From the NCBI GenBank assembly GCA_914767715.1, contig OU612070.1:28694025-28758024 (forward strand): a DNA stretch of 64,000 bases, given 5' to 3'. Positions 14,573 through 26,633 of the stretch are shown here, one piece after another. Source of the stretch: Membranipora membranacea. Its lineage: Eukaryota > Bryozoa > Gymnolaemata > Cheilostomatida > Membraniporidae. The translations under genes and the position numbers were made by a program. Below the pieces are notes generated by a model, which saw only the letters and a list, made by a program, of their open reading frames with translations, searched no databases and was not told the DNA's origin. Within the stretch, counting starts at the first letter, position 1; each line of letters starts with the position of its first letter.

Positions 14573-17500
14573 ATGGTAAAGAAGTTTGACGAGTTAGAAA
14601 ACTCAACAACAACAGGAGCAGATAACTCAGAACAGAACAGTGAGGCGGATATGGGAGATAAGACCATGAGAGCGTGTGCCTGTGTGGCTATATTAGCTCT
14701 GATGCTAGCTGTGGCAGCATTGTCACTAGTAGTCATCATCATAGCTAAACCATCTATTCTTATGTAAGTTCACTAGGCAGGTTTTCAGGCAGCAGGTACT
14801 TTATTATCGTAAAGTATGCTCTCGATTTTTTGTTCTTTCTTTTTTCTTGATTGAGATGGCTTCAATCTGTGTGCTGACTGTTACAATTTGTGTGCTGACT
14901 GTCACAATTTGTGTGCTGACTGTTACAATTTGTGTGCTGACTGTTACAATTTGTGTGCTGACTGTTACAATTTGTGTGCTGACTGTTACAATTTGTGTGC
15001 TGACTGTTACAATTTGTGTGCTGACTGTTACAATTTGTGTGCTGACTGTTACAATTTGTGTGCTGACTGTTACAATTTGTGTGCTGACTGTTACAATTAG
15101 TTTTCGCTCTTATTATTTGGGGAGAGAGGAATTAATGTGTATCAAAACAGTTTAGTTTTTTTTTGCCGCTGGCCACTGATCTAAGCACTAGGAATCCATA
15201 CTTGAAAAAAAACAATGAATGCCCCCAGCCACAAACACTAGACTCTTAGCCATACCAACATTCGCAATGCACAACTATATTTAGCTTCTTTAAAATCAAA
15301 AATACATGTGTGTGCTATGTGTGTGCTATGTGTGTGCTATGTGTGTGCTATGTGTGTGCTATGTGTGTGCTACGTGTGTGCTACGTGTGTGCTACGTGTG
15401 TGCTATGAATGTTTATATGTTTATATTGAAAGAGTCCCTCCCGCACACAGAACGATCACTATGGGGGGGGGGGGGGCTTAGAGAAGTCGTCAGATGGCCT
15501 GGTCATTTCTTTATATCATTTGATACATCGTCTCGTCTGTCCCTCACAAAAATTCTCACTAACTCCACGTTTTATTGTTAAAAATTTAGTATACAAGTTT
15601 ATTTACAGACCAGACATAGCTGAAATATCGGACAGTAATGATGAATCAAATACTGCACAAAGTCAGTCAGAAGATTCCAGCACAATGATTCAGGCTATGG
15701 AGGAGAAGACGTGGGTGTTCGCTTATGATGTTCCATGGGGAGAACGCAACAAAATGTAAGAACTTTTTATTTTCCTTATAATTGATACTGATCACCACCA
15801 TGGAAGATTTTTTCCTACAATCTGCATACCAAAAGATATGAGATGAGATGAGCAGTTTGAAAAATGAGAAATTGGATGAAGAAATTTTTGATCAGCTACT
15901 GATAAAAGTATTTTATTACTGACAACCGCGGAAGAAGGTTATGTGTGTGAAAATAATTACCAGATATAATTGAGGCGGCTGAGTATGTTTTTCAACCCTT
16001 TATCAACCCTTATGACAGAGGTGAAAGCACAGATGGTGCAGAGAGATTTTATAAACACACATTAATATTTTATACTATAATTACGTTTATGTTTGGGTAC
16101 TTAATTCGGAGTAATATTGCCCAGCCTAACTAAGCCCAGGTATTGATCACTCCGATATATATATATTATTCATTGTCGTCCAATTAAATGAAATGTTTAT
16201 GAGACTATTCAGGAAAAAAACGTCCTTTCCTCCCGTCATTAGTCTGTAAGTCCTTGCTTACAGCTAGTTCGAGTAAGAAATAAAATTTCTACATCTTGAC
16301 ACGATCATGTGACCTACAGACTCTCACATACATTCGCATTCTCATACTCAGACATTCTTAAAACTAGGTCTTATTGAGAGATTAGCCAACTTTTTATGAA
16401 TGTAATTCTGCACCCAAGGCATGAAATACATTATGTAGGAGTTCTCTCACCTGTTATATAATGTCTACAGTTACTCTCAGTATAGTAACAATCAACTATA
16501 ACCACTCTTGGTAAGGAATTGTGCCTTATTCCTATTGTCCTTTTAGAAACAAGTGCATTTTCCTTACGTATCCTTATTCAATATTTAACTTAGAATTTTA
16601 AATTGAAACTTGTGAAGCTTTCAAAATTTATAGCAAACAAACACTAAAATCCCCAGCAAAAATTTTCAAGCTTACTGCCAAATGGGACTCCACAAGCATG
16701 TCTGCAGTCCTCGATCCTAGATTTACAAAGAATGATGTAAAACACGATCACACATGTATAGTGGCCCACAAGCAATTCCCTCCTGGCGTCCATTTTCATA
16801 GATCATGTCGTATCACTATTTTGATAGGCCCCGGCATCAGTGATAAACAAAGTTCTGCCTGCCTAGAGTTATTGTCACAGACTATAGCTTTAAAATGTTT
16901 GCCTTGCTCACCTTTCACCACCATGTCCTGATCAGGTGGCGGTTATTGCCTGACTCCAAGTTCCACCAAATTTGTCCACCTTACTCGATAATTTGCATCA
17001 CTTTGGTCTAGATATGACCAGTAGAGGTCAGTATTGATTGTGCCACTCCATCGCTTTATCTGCCGTTCACGCCCTCTGCTTCCATCCACCCTCATCTCGT
17101 ACACTCTGCTGATGTCATCATCTCTCTCATGTCTAAATGTATATATATATATATATATATATATATCAAGTCGATGGTTATTTTATACTCTGCCCTTACA
17201 GTACATAATACTAGGTCATCACTCAAGGTTTAATATCACAAAGGTTTCAGTATTATTTTACAGAGAGGACAGTGGAGCTCTTGGTGGTTTATCCGTGGAG
17301 ATTTACAGAGCAGTATGCGCCGAGGCCGGTATGAGGTGTAAACATGTCGTTACTCCCATCAAGTATTGTTGGGATGGTGTGGAGGGTATAGGTGAAGGTA
17401 TGTAGTATAGTTGAAGTGAAATTTCTGGCCCAGCAGTACATTTTGGGACAACTCCCTGCATTCAGTAACTAATTTAACCCTCCCTGATTCAAAAAGTGAC

Positions 17501-19182
17501 ACACATTAGGTGTTATGCTCTCTTTCACTGAAGAAAGATAACTCTGTTTTATTTTTGTTCTGTAACGGTATGACCTCAATCAGATCAGGGAGTTTGGGAC
17601 CTAAACTCCCTGATCATATATTCACACATTATGATCATGTTTTTTAGCTGTTTGTAGCTATCTCAATATCAAATCTGATAAGAATTGTTATTATGATATT
17701 CTTGAACTTAATTGCATTTCGTTCGTTACCGTTGCACAGGTTTACTGAATGGATGGTTCGATGCCTGTGCCATGTACATAACTACTCCACAAAGAGCAAA
17801 TATATTCGGATTCTCAGGAGAGTTTTATAAAGCTAAGAAAGGACAGTTTTATCAATTGAGCAGTAATTCACACCTAGTGACTCAGCTAGCATCGCTTAAA
17901 GTTGGTAAGAATCATAATAAATTTGGACAAGACAATAACATTTTATTGAGAATCAAAGTTTTGTCAAACCGAAAAAATAACATTTCATTACCCATCTGCA
18001 AGCTAGAAAAAGGTTGTATGTCATAGAATAGGTCCTATTTTATACACAAATCAGTCAAATTAGAGGAAAACTCCTTTATATCACATTGCTGGCTTCGTGA
18101 TTTTTTGATTTGACAACTCAGTTCATAGAAATCGAGAAGGGACATAATTATTATGCCTCTAACCATTACTGGGGTGGGATGTCGCGTGGCTATGTTTGGA
18201 TGTTCGTTGGGCCGTTATCTTAAAGTAAAGCATTGACCCCCTCAATTCAATACTGTAGGAGTTGCCCAAGGCTGGTTTACCGATGAAACATGTCTGAACA
18301 GGAACGGTCTGACAGCAGATTCAGTTGTAATCACAGATCCTGCCGGACTCGTCACTATGCTCAATGATGGATCGGTAAGATAATACTGATTTAATCATCA
18401 TCTGGCACGAAGCTAACAATAATTGGAGGAATGATTGAGAGTGGAATTCCCCTTATGATTCCTGTTGTAACAGCAGAATCCCCTCGTGTGAGAGTGAATT
18501 TCCAGAATCTGTATTAAAACCATGATGTTCATCAGCCATTGTTTGGTTATTGTCAACTAAAAGAAATATGCTTCCACCTAATTTTGCACCATTGGTTGAT
18601 CAGCAAAAAATCCCTCACTATCAATAAAAGTTGTCTACCTACTACAAAAGAGTAGACAACTAAGCAATGGAACACGAAAAATTTGCAATCTAATGATAGC
18701 TCGGTACATGATTACAGATTGACCTGGCGTTTGTGGAGGAGGGATTTCTGGATAGTGAGGCGGGCCTGAGCACTCTAAATGAGACACAGGAGTGTGCGCT
18801 GAAGGGTAATGGTGCTATGCACAGACAGGACAGCGGTGAGTGATTATATAGTGCTCAGACAGCTGTAAGTGTGAGTTAGTGGCATTACGTTGTTGTCATC
18901 AGATACTGTCTGATAGTGATAATGTAATACCACTTCTTCACGCTGATAATGTGAAACTTATGTTGGTGCATTGTTTAAAGCAACTAACTAACCTCAACTG
19001 TCTTAATGTGGTACACACAAAAAATTTTTTTTAATGTAATACCTGATGTATATCAATATCCTGTATGTTTGACAGCGCTGCCGTTATGGTTCGAGGACGC
19101 AGCTGAAAGAGTAAAAACATCTGGACAACTGAGTACAATATGTGCCAGATATCCAACTATCACCAACTGCAACATAGACTAA
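14573..19182 (+). CDS. Gene B: type II membrane protein with SBP_bac_3-like ectodomain
   Basis: Seven exons: 14573-14763, 15609-15755, 17264-17397, 17740-17904, 18259-18374, 18718-18835, 19076-19182; 325 residues, intron phases identical to gene A (2,2,1,1,0,1). A 32-residue hydrophilic N-terminus precedes one membrane span (about 33-59, CACVAILALMLAVAALSLVV). The ectodomain begins at WVFAYDVPW and shows the binding-protein pattern: GLSVEIYRAVCAEAG, GWFDACAMYITTPQRANIFG, FSGEFYKAKKGQFY, IDLAFVEEG, LPLWFEDAAERVKTSGQL. The TTPQR string is the classic carboxylate-gripping motif of amino-acid-binding members. Eight cysteines are shared with gene A, fitting disulfides outside the cell. Compared with A it has a longer N-terminus and linker. 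Ligand unknown; a tethered scavenger, sensor or decoy receptor are all possible. Confidence 0.87.
14868..15098 (+). repeat. 21-bp minisatellite, 11 copies
   Basis: Unit TGTGTGCTGACTGTTACAAT plus T, repeated 11 times with almost no divergence, in intron 1 of gene B. The matching intron of gene C carries a single diverged unit near 30540-30560. Long open frames across it are only an effect of the period being a multiple of three. Confidence 0.95.
15305..15405 (+). repeat. 11-bp tandem repeat
   Basis: Unit ATGTGTGTGCT repeated about nine times, the later copies with ATG changed to ACG. In intron 1 of gene B, 200 bases after the 21-bp minisatellite. Confidence 0.9.
15838..16377. mobile_element. 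Insertion in gene B intron 2 absent from gene C
   Basis: The introns of B and C align up to CATACCA and again from GAGATTAGCCAAC, but B has about 540 extra bases between these points. I see no coding frame or clear terminal repeats. It is either an insertion in B or a deletion in C. Confidence 0.5.
17141..17166. repeat. AT microsatellite
   Basis: About 13 AT units in intron 2 of gene B. Confidence 0.9.
18845..18962. repeat. Dispersed hairpin repeat, copy 1
   Basis: Starts AGTGCTCAGACAGCTGTAAG, then GGCATTAC, an imperfect hairpin, and GATAATGTAATA. The same layout occurs at about 57430-57540 and, reversed, at about 27125-27235. Looks like a small non-autonomous element; here it sits in intron 6 of gene B. 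Confidence 0.6.
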
Positions 19183-21925
19183 ACAACAAAGTCTCTACGT
19201 ACTAACAAAACTTCTTCTAAGCAATATGCAATGTTATTGTAGATTGCAAAATCAGTTAGCAGTCTATTTAATACTCTAAAAGTCCTAACCATTCAATATA
19301 ACCATAATTATATAGGTGTCGCAAATATTTTGTTAAAGCCGTTTGTACATTGTTTTACAGCTAATTCTATAAACCAGTGTTAGACACTTATACCATAATC
19401 ATAATTTAAGCTTTTTTTATTATCAAAATAGCACTTTAAATTCGCATATATTAATAAACGCTTATGCTTGGGCAAAAAAGCTGCTATCAATATCTCTCCT
19501 TGGGTAACAGGCACAGGATAAAGCTGAGTTTCATAGGTGCCAGATATGTAGACAGCTGCCTGATTAAGGTACATATTTCTTGTATGAATGACCTTGACAT
19601 GGTGACAATCTGAACCCTATTGAATGAGTAACTTGGCTCCAAACCTAGTCATTATAAGCCTAATAAAATTGAAACCCTGTTCCTCCTTTCAGACTACCTT
19701 TGAGTCAACAACTACAAATTTATAGCTGTAGGATAAATGTAGCCTGGGCAGGCAGCCCACATAGGTTAACTGCATGATAACACTATACAAAGGTAATTTT
19801 AAACCGTCATTCAACTCCGTGATCAGCCTGTCGCATAGTGCAGGAGCTCTAATGTCTTCAGTTGTGACATTTTGATCAAACATACAAGTGATGTGTGCAA
19901 TGATAGAATGCTATAAAATCTGAATTGAGGTCACATATAAGTTGCCCCCTCGTACTTTGCCTTGTCTTGCGGCGGCAAACTGGTCTTTCTCTGCCGAGTG
20001 ACAAGGCTCCCTAGATTATCAATGCCAATAGATGCTAAAGGGTAAGGTAAGGTAAGGAGATAGCGTATAAAACCAACTGTAAGCTGTAAGGTTCAAAATC
20101 TGCTGCTTTTTTATCAGGGTAATGTGGTTTACTGTGTTTGCTGCATCCAAATTTTATGAAGATTTTCAAGGGCTTCAGCTCTTATGATTTTAGCTCAGTT
20201 GCCTGTTGTTCGCTTATCTACCAAGTTTGGAATTTTCATAGCCACACATCCATAGATTTAATTAATTAGCTGATATAAATAAATGGACATAAAACTGGAT
20301 CAAGTTTGATCCAAATTGACAGCAATTTAGTCGTGATCTCGTTCTACTGGTGAGCCAATAGCTGCTCAAATCCGAAATGCAGGTAATTGGATCATGCTTG
20401 ATCTACATATTATATACCTTGAAAGAGTAAACATTTTTGCTAGAGTTGAAACCATCAAATTTAGGAACTTGTGTCTCAAAGATGATAAATAGCACCATTA
20501 ACAAGCTTTTTGATATCATTACATTTGTCTAGATATATTATTATGTTGTCAATTATCACCAATAAGGGAGATAATTGAGACCACTGCATTTGTCCGATAA
20601 ATTGCTTTTCTCACGCAATAGTTATTGTAGAGGTACATCCTTTCGTGCAGAGCAGGATGCCATTAACAAGAGTGAATGTCAATGGTCTATTTAATCATAT
20701 TATACAAATTCACCATGTCTATTATCATAGTAAATACGGGGAGACTTTTATCATCATTGACTGATTACTAAAACTATTTTCGTAATCAGATAAGGTACAA
20801 ACGTCCACAAATACTACCCGTTTTTTGCATGGTACCGTCCTATATTGTTAACAGCGAAATCAGCCTCTGAATCTAAATAACAATGAGTGCAGAGATGCCG
20901 ATGGGGTTGTAGAGTAAATGGCAGGTCTGACTTCACAGCACACCCAGATCAGAGCTCTAAATGGCAGGTCTGGCTTCCCAGCACACCCAGATCAGAGCTC
21001 TAAATGGCAGGTCTGGCTTCCCAGCACACCCAGATCAGAGCTCTAAATTCACCATAATTGAATAATAAATAAATAAATGAATAAAGTATTAATATGTTTA
21101 TGGAAACCACTTAACGTGGATGTCGTTCGCAAATCTCTAGAGGCTCAAGATCTGCAACGACATTTTCAAATCTTAAAGAACCATCGTAATCTCGAGAGGG
21201 CAACACCCGTGTTTATGACAAAACAGAGGTTGGGCTGCCCCTAAAGAGGGACGCAAGTTGCCCGGAGTCCATGTACTGAGATTGTGATACATCCTAGAAA
21301 ACTAGAATGCATCCTAGAGGTGAGGCCATGGTGGACCTCCTAATCGTAAGTGTGCAGCAAGCTGCCAGAAACTGAAACAGGCACTAATTGGCCAATAGGC
21401 CGAGAAGCGGTCATGTTCCAAGAATTCCAAAAACTCCAAGAACTGTAAGAACCCCAAGAAGCGAAAGAAGTCCAAGAATTCCAAGAATTTTACTGAAATT
21501 GATCAACAGGCTATTTTATATCATTGGCCTCTGTGATAAGAAGCATGGGGTGACAAAGCGAATGGTTTTTAACAGAAAATGATCATCCTTTAATTTCGTG
21601 TCAGTTAGCTTTGTTGAGGATTAAAACACCTAATTAACAGCTAGAATATGACATGGTGGTGAAGTGACATGGAGACAGAGACAGTCAGATAATCCCCATA
21701 GCATACTTAAAGTCATGACTGGTACAGCAATGATAGCACCAGTCAGGTAATTAAGCCTCTGTCAATGTTTATAATACATTCGCTTCCAAATGAAGACACC
21801 CAATTACCAGGGAGCGCTAACCCTTTTCAAAATTATATATTAGGCAGCTGTATGATAGCAGAAATACATTATCAAGGGGACTACACTATAATTAAGGTTT
21901 ATTTGTACTACTGCTTGTCTGCAGG
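19183..21925. other. Non-coding region between gene B and the fucosyltransferase
   Basis: The first 110 bases belong to the inverted repeat; AATAAA near 19659 could end the gene B transcript. The rest has no convincing exon. It contains a TAAGG short repeat at about 20040-20058, a 43-bp triplicate at 20915-21043, and a GC-richer stretch at about 21120-21370 resembling no family I recognise. Confidence 0.5.
20915..21043. repeat. 43-bp tandem repeat, three copies
   Basis: Three head-to-tail copies starting at 20915, 20958 and 21001, each beginning TAAATGGCAGGTCTG and ending ATCAGAGCTC. Copies 2 and 3 are identical; copy 1 has a few changes. Confidence 0.93.
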
Positions 21926-21996
21926 CAGTGGACTGGGGAGATAGTAATGGTGTGTCATTACGACGTACTGCAGTGTTCGATTACAACCAGCAAAGG
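21926..21996 (+). other. Possible 5'-untranslated exon of the fucosyltransferase gene
   Basis: A TGTCTGCAG acceptor-like end and an AAAG/GTAAGT donor-like end frame about 70 bases with no useful frame. An untranslated exon spliced to the acceptor at 22451-22452 would fit. Weak without transcript data. Confidence 0.35.
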
Positions 21997-22460
21997 TAAG
22001 TCTACTTTGTCGCAGTCATCTCTCATTGTACATCAAAAATATTAGCAATGATTTTATTCTTTAATGTGTTCTTAAGGACTTCCAGTTCATCTGTGTACGT
22101 TATAGAGTTGAAATATTTGGAACTCCTGGTTCATGGGTTTGTTAAGTAGTCTACTCAATGATCAACAGATATAGGCTCTGGTATTTGCTGCCAATACCTC
22201 CATTAGTTAGCTGTCTACATGATACAAGCATTGATATGAATACCTCCGTGGATACAAGTGATGTGATCTCAGTTTTGAAATCTTAATAAAGTTAAGAGCA
22301 CACCAATGCAACACAGTCTGAACCGGATTGTATAGAAGGTGAGGGTAGAATATATTACTTTAAGTAACTTCATTACCTGAATATTCCTAGCACCAAAAAG
22401 TTTGAAACTCACAAATCTTACTTATTGCTTCACATTTTCTTCACTTTTCAGACAGACAAC

Positions 22461-25400
22461 ATGACTCAATCATATCCATCTCTAAGCCCGAGGAGTAAGG
22501 CCAGTATGAGCAGAAGAATCAATCAACAGCTCATCATTGTTGGTTGTGCCTTCGTAGCTTTGACCTTACTTATCTACACAAATAGCAACCTGGAGACAAA
22601 AACTTCACCCAAGGACTATATAACAAGGCAGGCGGTGGACAAGCTCTTAAAACATTCCAATAGACAAATCAGGATAGATTCCGACAAACTGGTAACAGAC
22701 ACAAAGCGTAGTGTAGTTGAATCTATCCGACAGCGCAAAACAAAAGGCAGCACAGCTGCTTTACCCACCAATAGATCAGGACAGTATACCATCAACTCTA
22801 GCAGCAGTATAGATATAAAATATCCAGATGGCAGAAAGTGTTACGGCTGTCTACAAGAAACACTCCTAGTAGGTGTCAACAAAGGTAAGTCTTATACCCT
22901 GATAGAAGTACATGATGATACAAGATTGAATAAATGGTCAAGTTGTCACATCACACGCCACATCCCAGAGCATGGGTGGCGAACTATTAGTTGCCTTAGG
23001 GGCTAGGATGCAATATCTGCTCCAGCGATCAGGATGCTCTCTGTATGTAGGCAGGTCAAGTACACCCATGGGCAAACCAAATCCCAGTATTTGGTAGACT
23101 GCAGTGGGATTTGAACCTACAACCTTCTACATTTGGATGCTTAATGTTAGTGCTCGAACTAACTGAGCCACCACAAATTTACGTCAGAAAATAAATTAGC
23201 TCAAGTCAAACTGTTTTGTGATTGTTGAACATTACCCTATTTCCCTGTTCGCAGAAAAATAAACTAGCAAAGTGTTCCTCAATTTTAGTTTATTTATTAC
23301 TTACAAGGAGGCTACTCGCTTTTCTTGTCATCATAGCGTATATTGTGGCAAACATAATTTAGCTTCTAGTAGTCTTTTGCATTATCTGAAGTAGCGATAA
23401 CCAGATGTTTTTGCCGCTACCGTATTGAATATATGTGAACCTCTAATAAACTAACACATCCTTATTATTTTAGACTGGATCTGCGGACATCCCAGGTTAG
23501 GCAATAAGATGTCAATGTTAGTACCTGCAATAGCAGCCACTACCAACTTTGGGGCTAAATTGGTTTTAATTGAGGCACCTGACAACTGTCCCTGGAATAG
23601 ATGGCTGCAAGAACTGTTTGAATATTTCAATTCAACTGCTCCTGTCATCCCTGAGTCTATATCGAGTAAATGGCTTTATCTTGGACAAGGACAGAGTAGT
23701 AGTTACAATCCTATCAAATCTAAACCGTCACGCAATTTCACGGTTGCCGGATATAAACAGAATTGGAGATATGCAGCGTATGATGCTCAAAAGGGAGAAG
23801 TGAGACGTGTGTTTAATTTCACTTCTAGGTACCGACAATATGCTACTAGGACACTCAGCAATGCAAGGAAGCAGTTTCACAATTTAAGCAAACCAGTGCA
23901 AACCGTCGGCGTCCATATGAGAATTGGTGATCTCATGGAAGACAATCCAAAGAACTTTGGATATCAGATGGCAAATAGAGAGTTTTACAACAATGCATTA
24001 GGAAATGCCTCCGCACAGCTAGACGGCAGTATGCTCTTCATTGTAGGAACAGACTCCAGACAAGAGGCATTAAAAATATTAGGCAATTTGACTGCCAAGT
24101 ACAACATAATGTTTCTTGATGGATCTGATTTTGAGGATTTTGCAGTACTTTCCTACTGTGATCATATGATCACTAGCGGCGGCACATACGGATGGTGGGC
24201 TGCCTGGCTTACAGATGGCAATGTATTCTACCACTCCAACTTTGCAAGATATGGATCCAAATATGCCAAAGAATTCAGTAATGAGAACTTTTACCCACCA
24301 GAATGGATAGCAATAGACAGTAACTACCCAAGTGATGACCCTGATGACCCAGACTCCACTAAGGTGACTGTCAATCCGATACCTGAAGTAATACTTCCCT
24401 GTAACCGCTGTCTTGAAGGGAAAGAACTTATCACAGTCCAGTTTGGTGAGTGACTCCCGGCTTGTCAAACTTCACAACACATTGGCTCTTTCTGTTCTTC
24501 AAATAATTTATCATTTATGTGTAGGAGCTATCCTTAGGTGGTAGGTCAAAGCCAAGAAATAGGCAAATTTTCTTAGTGAGACTCTAGTTTCCCAAGTACG
24601 CTATTGCGAATTTTTAATTTTAAATACTGAATATGTATTTGATTATTTGCATGAATAATCTTTTTCTATGTGGAAAATAATCAGTATCTCAGGTGGTTAT
24701 TTTGACAGTTCCCGTAGATTAGAGGTTACTAACTGATCCCTTTTCTGTGAGGCCTTTCATAAGAGGGTGGGGGGGAGCAACTCCATGTGCAGACATGTTG
24801 GATGAAAATATATCTATATCAAAGGGTTATGGAGAAACTCCGTCTTATATAGCCATTGTGTCATCTTTGCGCAGATGCCCTGCTAATTTTTATACTAACG
24901 GTACATACCATCATGTTCTACTTTAAAAGGCAAAGTACAGAAGCTCCTGTTGGAACATGTTAAATTTGTAGGGGAAGAAAGAAACTTCATTTGGCAATAT
25001 TCATCAACTGCATCTTTTACAACAATATTTGAGCTTTGATTCAATCTAGAACAAGTTTGTTACCTCTGAGTGTATCAAGGCGCTGCGCCAAAGGAAACAA
25101 GAATAAACTGACGCGGTGCCTAGATACCCTACTTTTGCAATATCCCTCCGCCACCACAGGGTGAACAAACTTGTTCTAGGTTCAATCAGAGTGTTGTCCC
25201 TAACTCCCTGGTTTATCATATTTGTCGTAACTATTACAAGTTATTGGGGATTGCTTCCCCTCCTTGTCATTGTCACAATGTTTGTTCTGTTACCTGCTTT
25301 CTTATTGATAGGTTGGCTGTGTAACTCTGCACAGCTCACAGATAAGATGTCTATGCTAGCCTCATCGATAGCCACTACAGCTACATACAACACCAGTCTT

Positions 25401-26165
25401 GTCTTCTATCAATATGACATATCCAATTGTGCCGGGATAGATGATATACAGGATGTATTTCCGTACTTTAGAAACAACGTACCATTGGTGAACTATCGCA
25501 TCACGGAAAATTGGGAAACCGTCGGCGAAGCTTATTCTACTGAATACAATCCAAAAGTGTATATACCAGGCAAGAATATTAGTCATGCAGGATATCGGCA
25601 GAATTGGAAGTACGTCCAAACAGCGGGTGAATTAAAAGCTGTCAACGTAGCTTTCAAACTAGCAAACAAGTACACAGCATACGCAATAAAGGAGAAGGAA
25701 AAGGCTTCTAAACATTTTAAAGTTTTAAATAACTCCTTGTTCATCGGGGTACACGCAAGGGTTTTGAATCTAGAACAAAACAGCTCAAAAGAGTACGGAT
25801 ACAATATGGCCTTCAATTCATTTTACCAAAAATCCTTAAATGCAGCGCAGAGACTTTTCCCAGATAGGGATGTCATCTTCATGGTTGTCTCGGACAATAT
25901 CGATGTAACTAAAATCCTCTTACACCCGTACTCAAAGGTGTACAACATATTTTATTCATCAGGTTCAGAGAATAAGGACCTTGCGTTGCTCTCTAGTTGT
26001 GAGCATAGTATAATTACCGGCGGTACATTTGGTTACTGGGGTGCTCTGTTGTCTGGAGGTACAACATTTTACTTCTCTGAGTTTGCCACACCTGGCACCG
26101 AATTTGCCAAGACTTTCAAAAATGAGAACTTCTTCAGGCAAGAATGGATTCCTATTGGCAACTAA
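22461..26165 (+). CDS. Two-domain alpha-1,2-fucosyltransferase-like protein (GT11 family)
   Basis: Golgi enzymes of this family move fucose from GDP-fucose to galactose on glycans. Coding exons 22461-22884, 23474-24445 and 25312-26165 give 749 residues, in phase throughout. Residues about 20-40 are a signal anchor (LIIVGCAFVALTLLIY), then a stem. Domain 1 has VGVHMRIGDL, LSYCDHMITSGGTYGWWAAW and FYPPEWIAID, the hallmarks of FUT1/FUT2-like enzymes. The end of exon 3 carries CNRCLEGKELITVQF, which copies CYGCLQETLLVGVNK found just before domain 1, and ends in a GTGAGT donor in the right phase to join GWLCNSAQLTDKMSML of exon 4. Domain 2 has TGGTFGYWGALLSGG and NFFRQEWIPIGN but reads VHARVLN where H-x-R-x-G-D is expected, so it may not bind donor. 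Alternative: two separate genes, the first stopping at 24453. Confidence 0.72.
22945..23177 (-). mobile_element. tRNA-derived SINE-like element
   Basis: On the minus strand the head reads GTGGCTCAGTTAGTTCGAGC (A-box-like) followed about 35 bases later by GTAGGTTCAAATCCCACTG (B-box-like), the layout of a pol III promoter. The acceptor stem does not pair, so it is not a working tRNA gene. Lies in intron 1 of the fucosyltransferase; the tail end is uncertain. Confidence 0.65.
24771..24776. other. Intron of the fucosyltransferase gene (24446-25311)
   Basis: Marker entry for the 866-base intron joining the two GT11 domains. It contains a short G run at this position and an open frame from 25116 that encodes a hydrophobic stretch running into the acceptor; I read that as pyrimidine-rich intron sequence. 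Confidence 0.4.
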
Positions 26166-26200
26166 GCAACTAGAACAAGAATTTTTCATTTTATACTCAT

Positions 26201-26430
26201 GATGACATCATCTGCTCACTTATTTTATGATATCCAACTGATGACGACGTGTATTGAGAATTTTACAGAATCTTTTTTAATTTTTGACCTTTGTGGAGGA
26301 CTGCTGACAACAACGTATGAATTAAAATTCCTACAAAATATAATATTTTTGTACAAATATAATTGTTGAAATTGACTGTGACATCATAATGCAGTGAATG
26401 GGAAATACCTTCCCTTATGGGAGGCGCTTT
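26201..26430 (+). repeat. Direct repeat flanking the gene C block, left copy
   Basis: Begins GACATCATCTGCTCACTTAT and resembles 31914-32110 in the same orientation, with indels. The two copies bracket the right arm of the inverted duplication. Confidence 0.7.
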
Positions 26431-26633
26431 TTCCACCATCAATAATTCATACCAAGTAGAGCATTGAAATTTTTTACCATGCAAATCTGACAAAACTTTA
26501 TCATAAGTAACTGCCTGACTATCACATGCATTAGCCTTTGGGTAGTCTTTACGAGTATTAATTAGACTGCTAACTGACTTTGCAATCTACAAAAGCTGTT
26601 CATATTCTTGTTACTACGTAGAGACTTCGTTGT

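Larger units (their letters stand above)
13440..19290 (+). repeat. Left arm of a large inverted duplication
   Basis: This block, holding gene B and its flanks, is reverse-complemented at about 26545-31920. Exons match almost base for base and introns and flanks are recognisable with indels. The arms are separated by about 7.3 kb carrying the fucosyltransferase gene. Boundaries were judged by eye and may be off by tens of bases. Confidence 0.85.

Noticed and set aside
14847-15155. 102-codon open frame with repeated CVLTVTI units
   Set aside because: Produced entirely by the 21-bp intronic minisatellite; a period divisible by three keeps several frames open.
16698-16931. 77-codon frame in gene B intron 2
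   Set aside because: The matching part of gene C intron is diverged and disrupted, so there is no sign of coding constraint.
10469-19182. Bacterial contamination or recent bacterial transfer as source of the solute-binding domains
   Set aside because: Genes A and B have six introns at equivalent phases, animal splice signals and a membrane anchor in a separate first exon, so any transfer would be ancient.
21388-21582. Pro/Arg-rich frame with repeated RxPRxP units
   Set aside because: Comes from a CCAAGAA-type low-complexity repeat; no splice context or family resemblance.
23105-23177. Possible tRNA gene on the minus strand
   Set aside because: A- and B-box-like parts exist but the acceptor stem does not pair and the unit continues into an unrelated tail, so a SINE relic is more likely.
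25116-25311. Methionine-started hydrophobic extension in front of the second GT11 domain, possible own signal anchor
   Set aside because: The hydrophobic run coincides with the pyrimidine-rich tract before a good acceptor, and splicing from 24445 restores a linker like that of domain 1. Kept only as an alternative.
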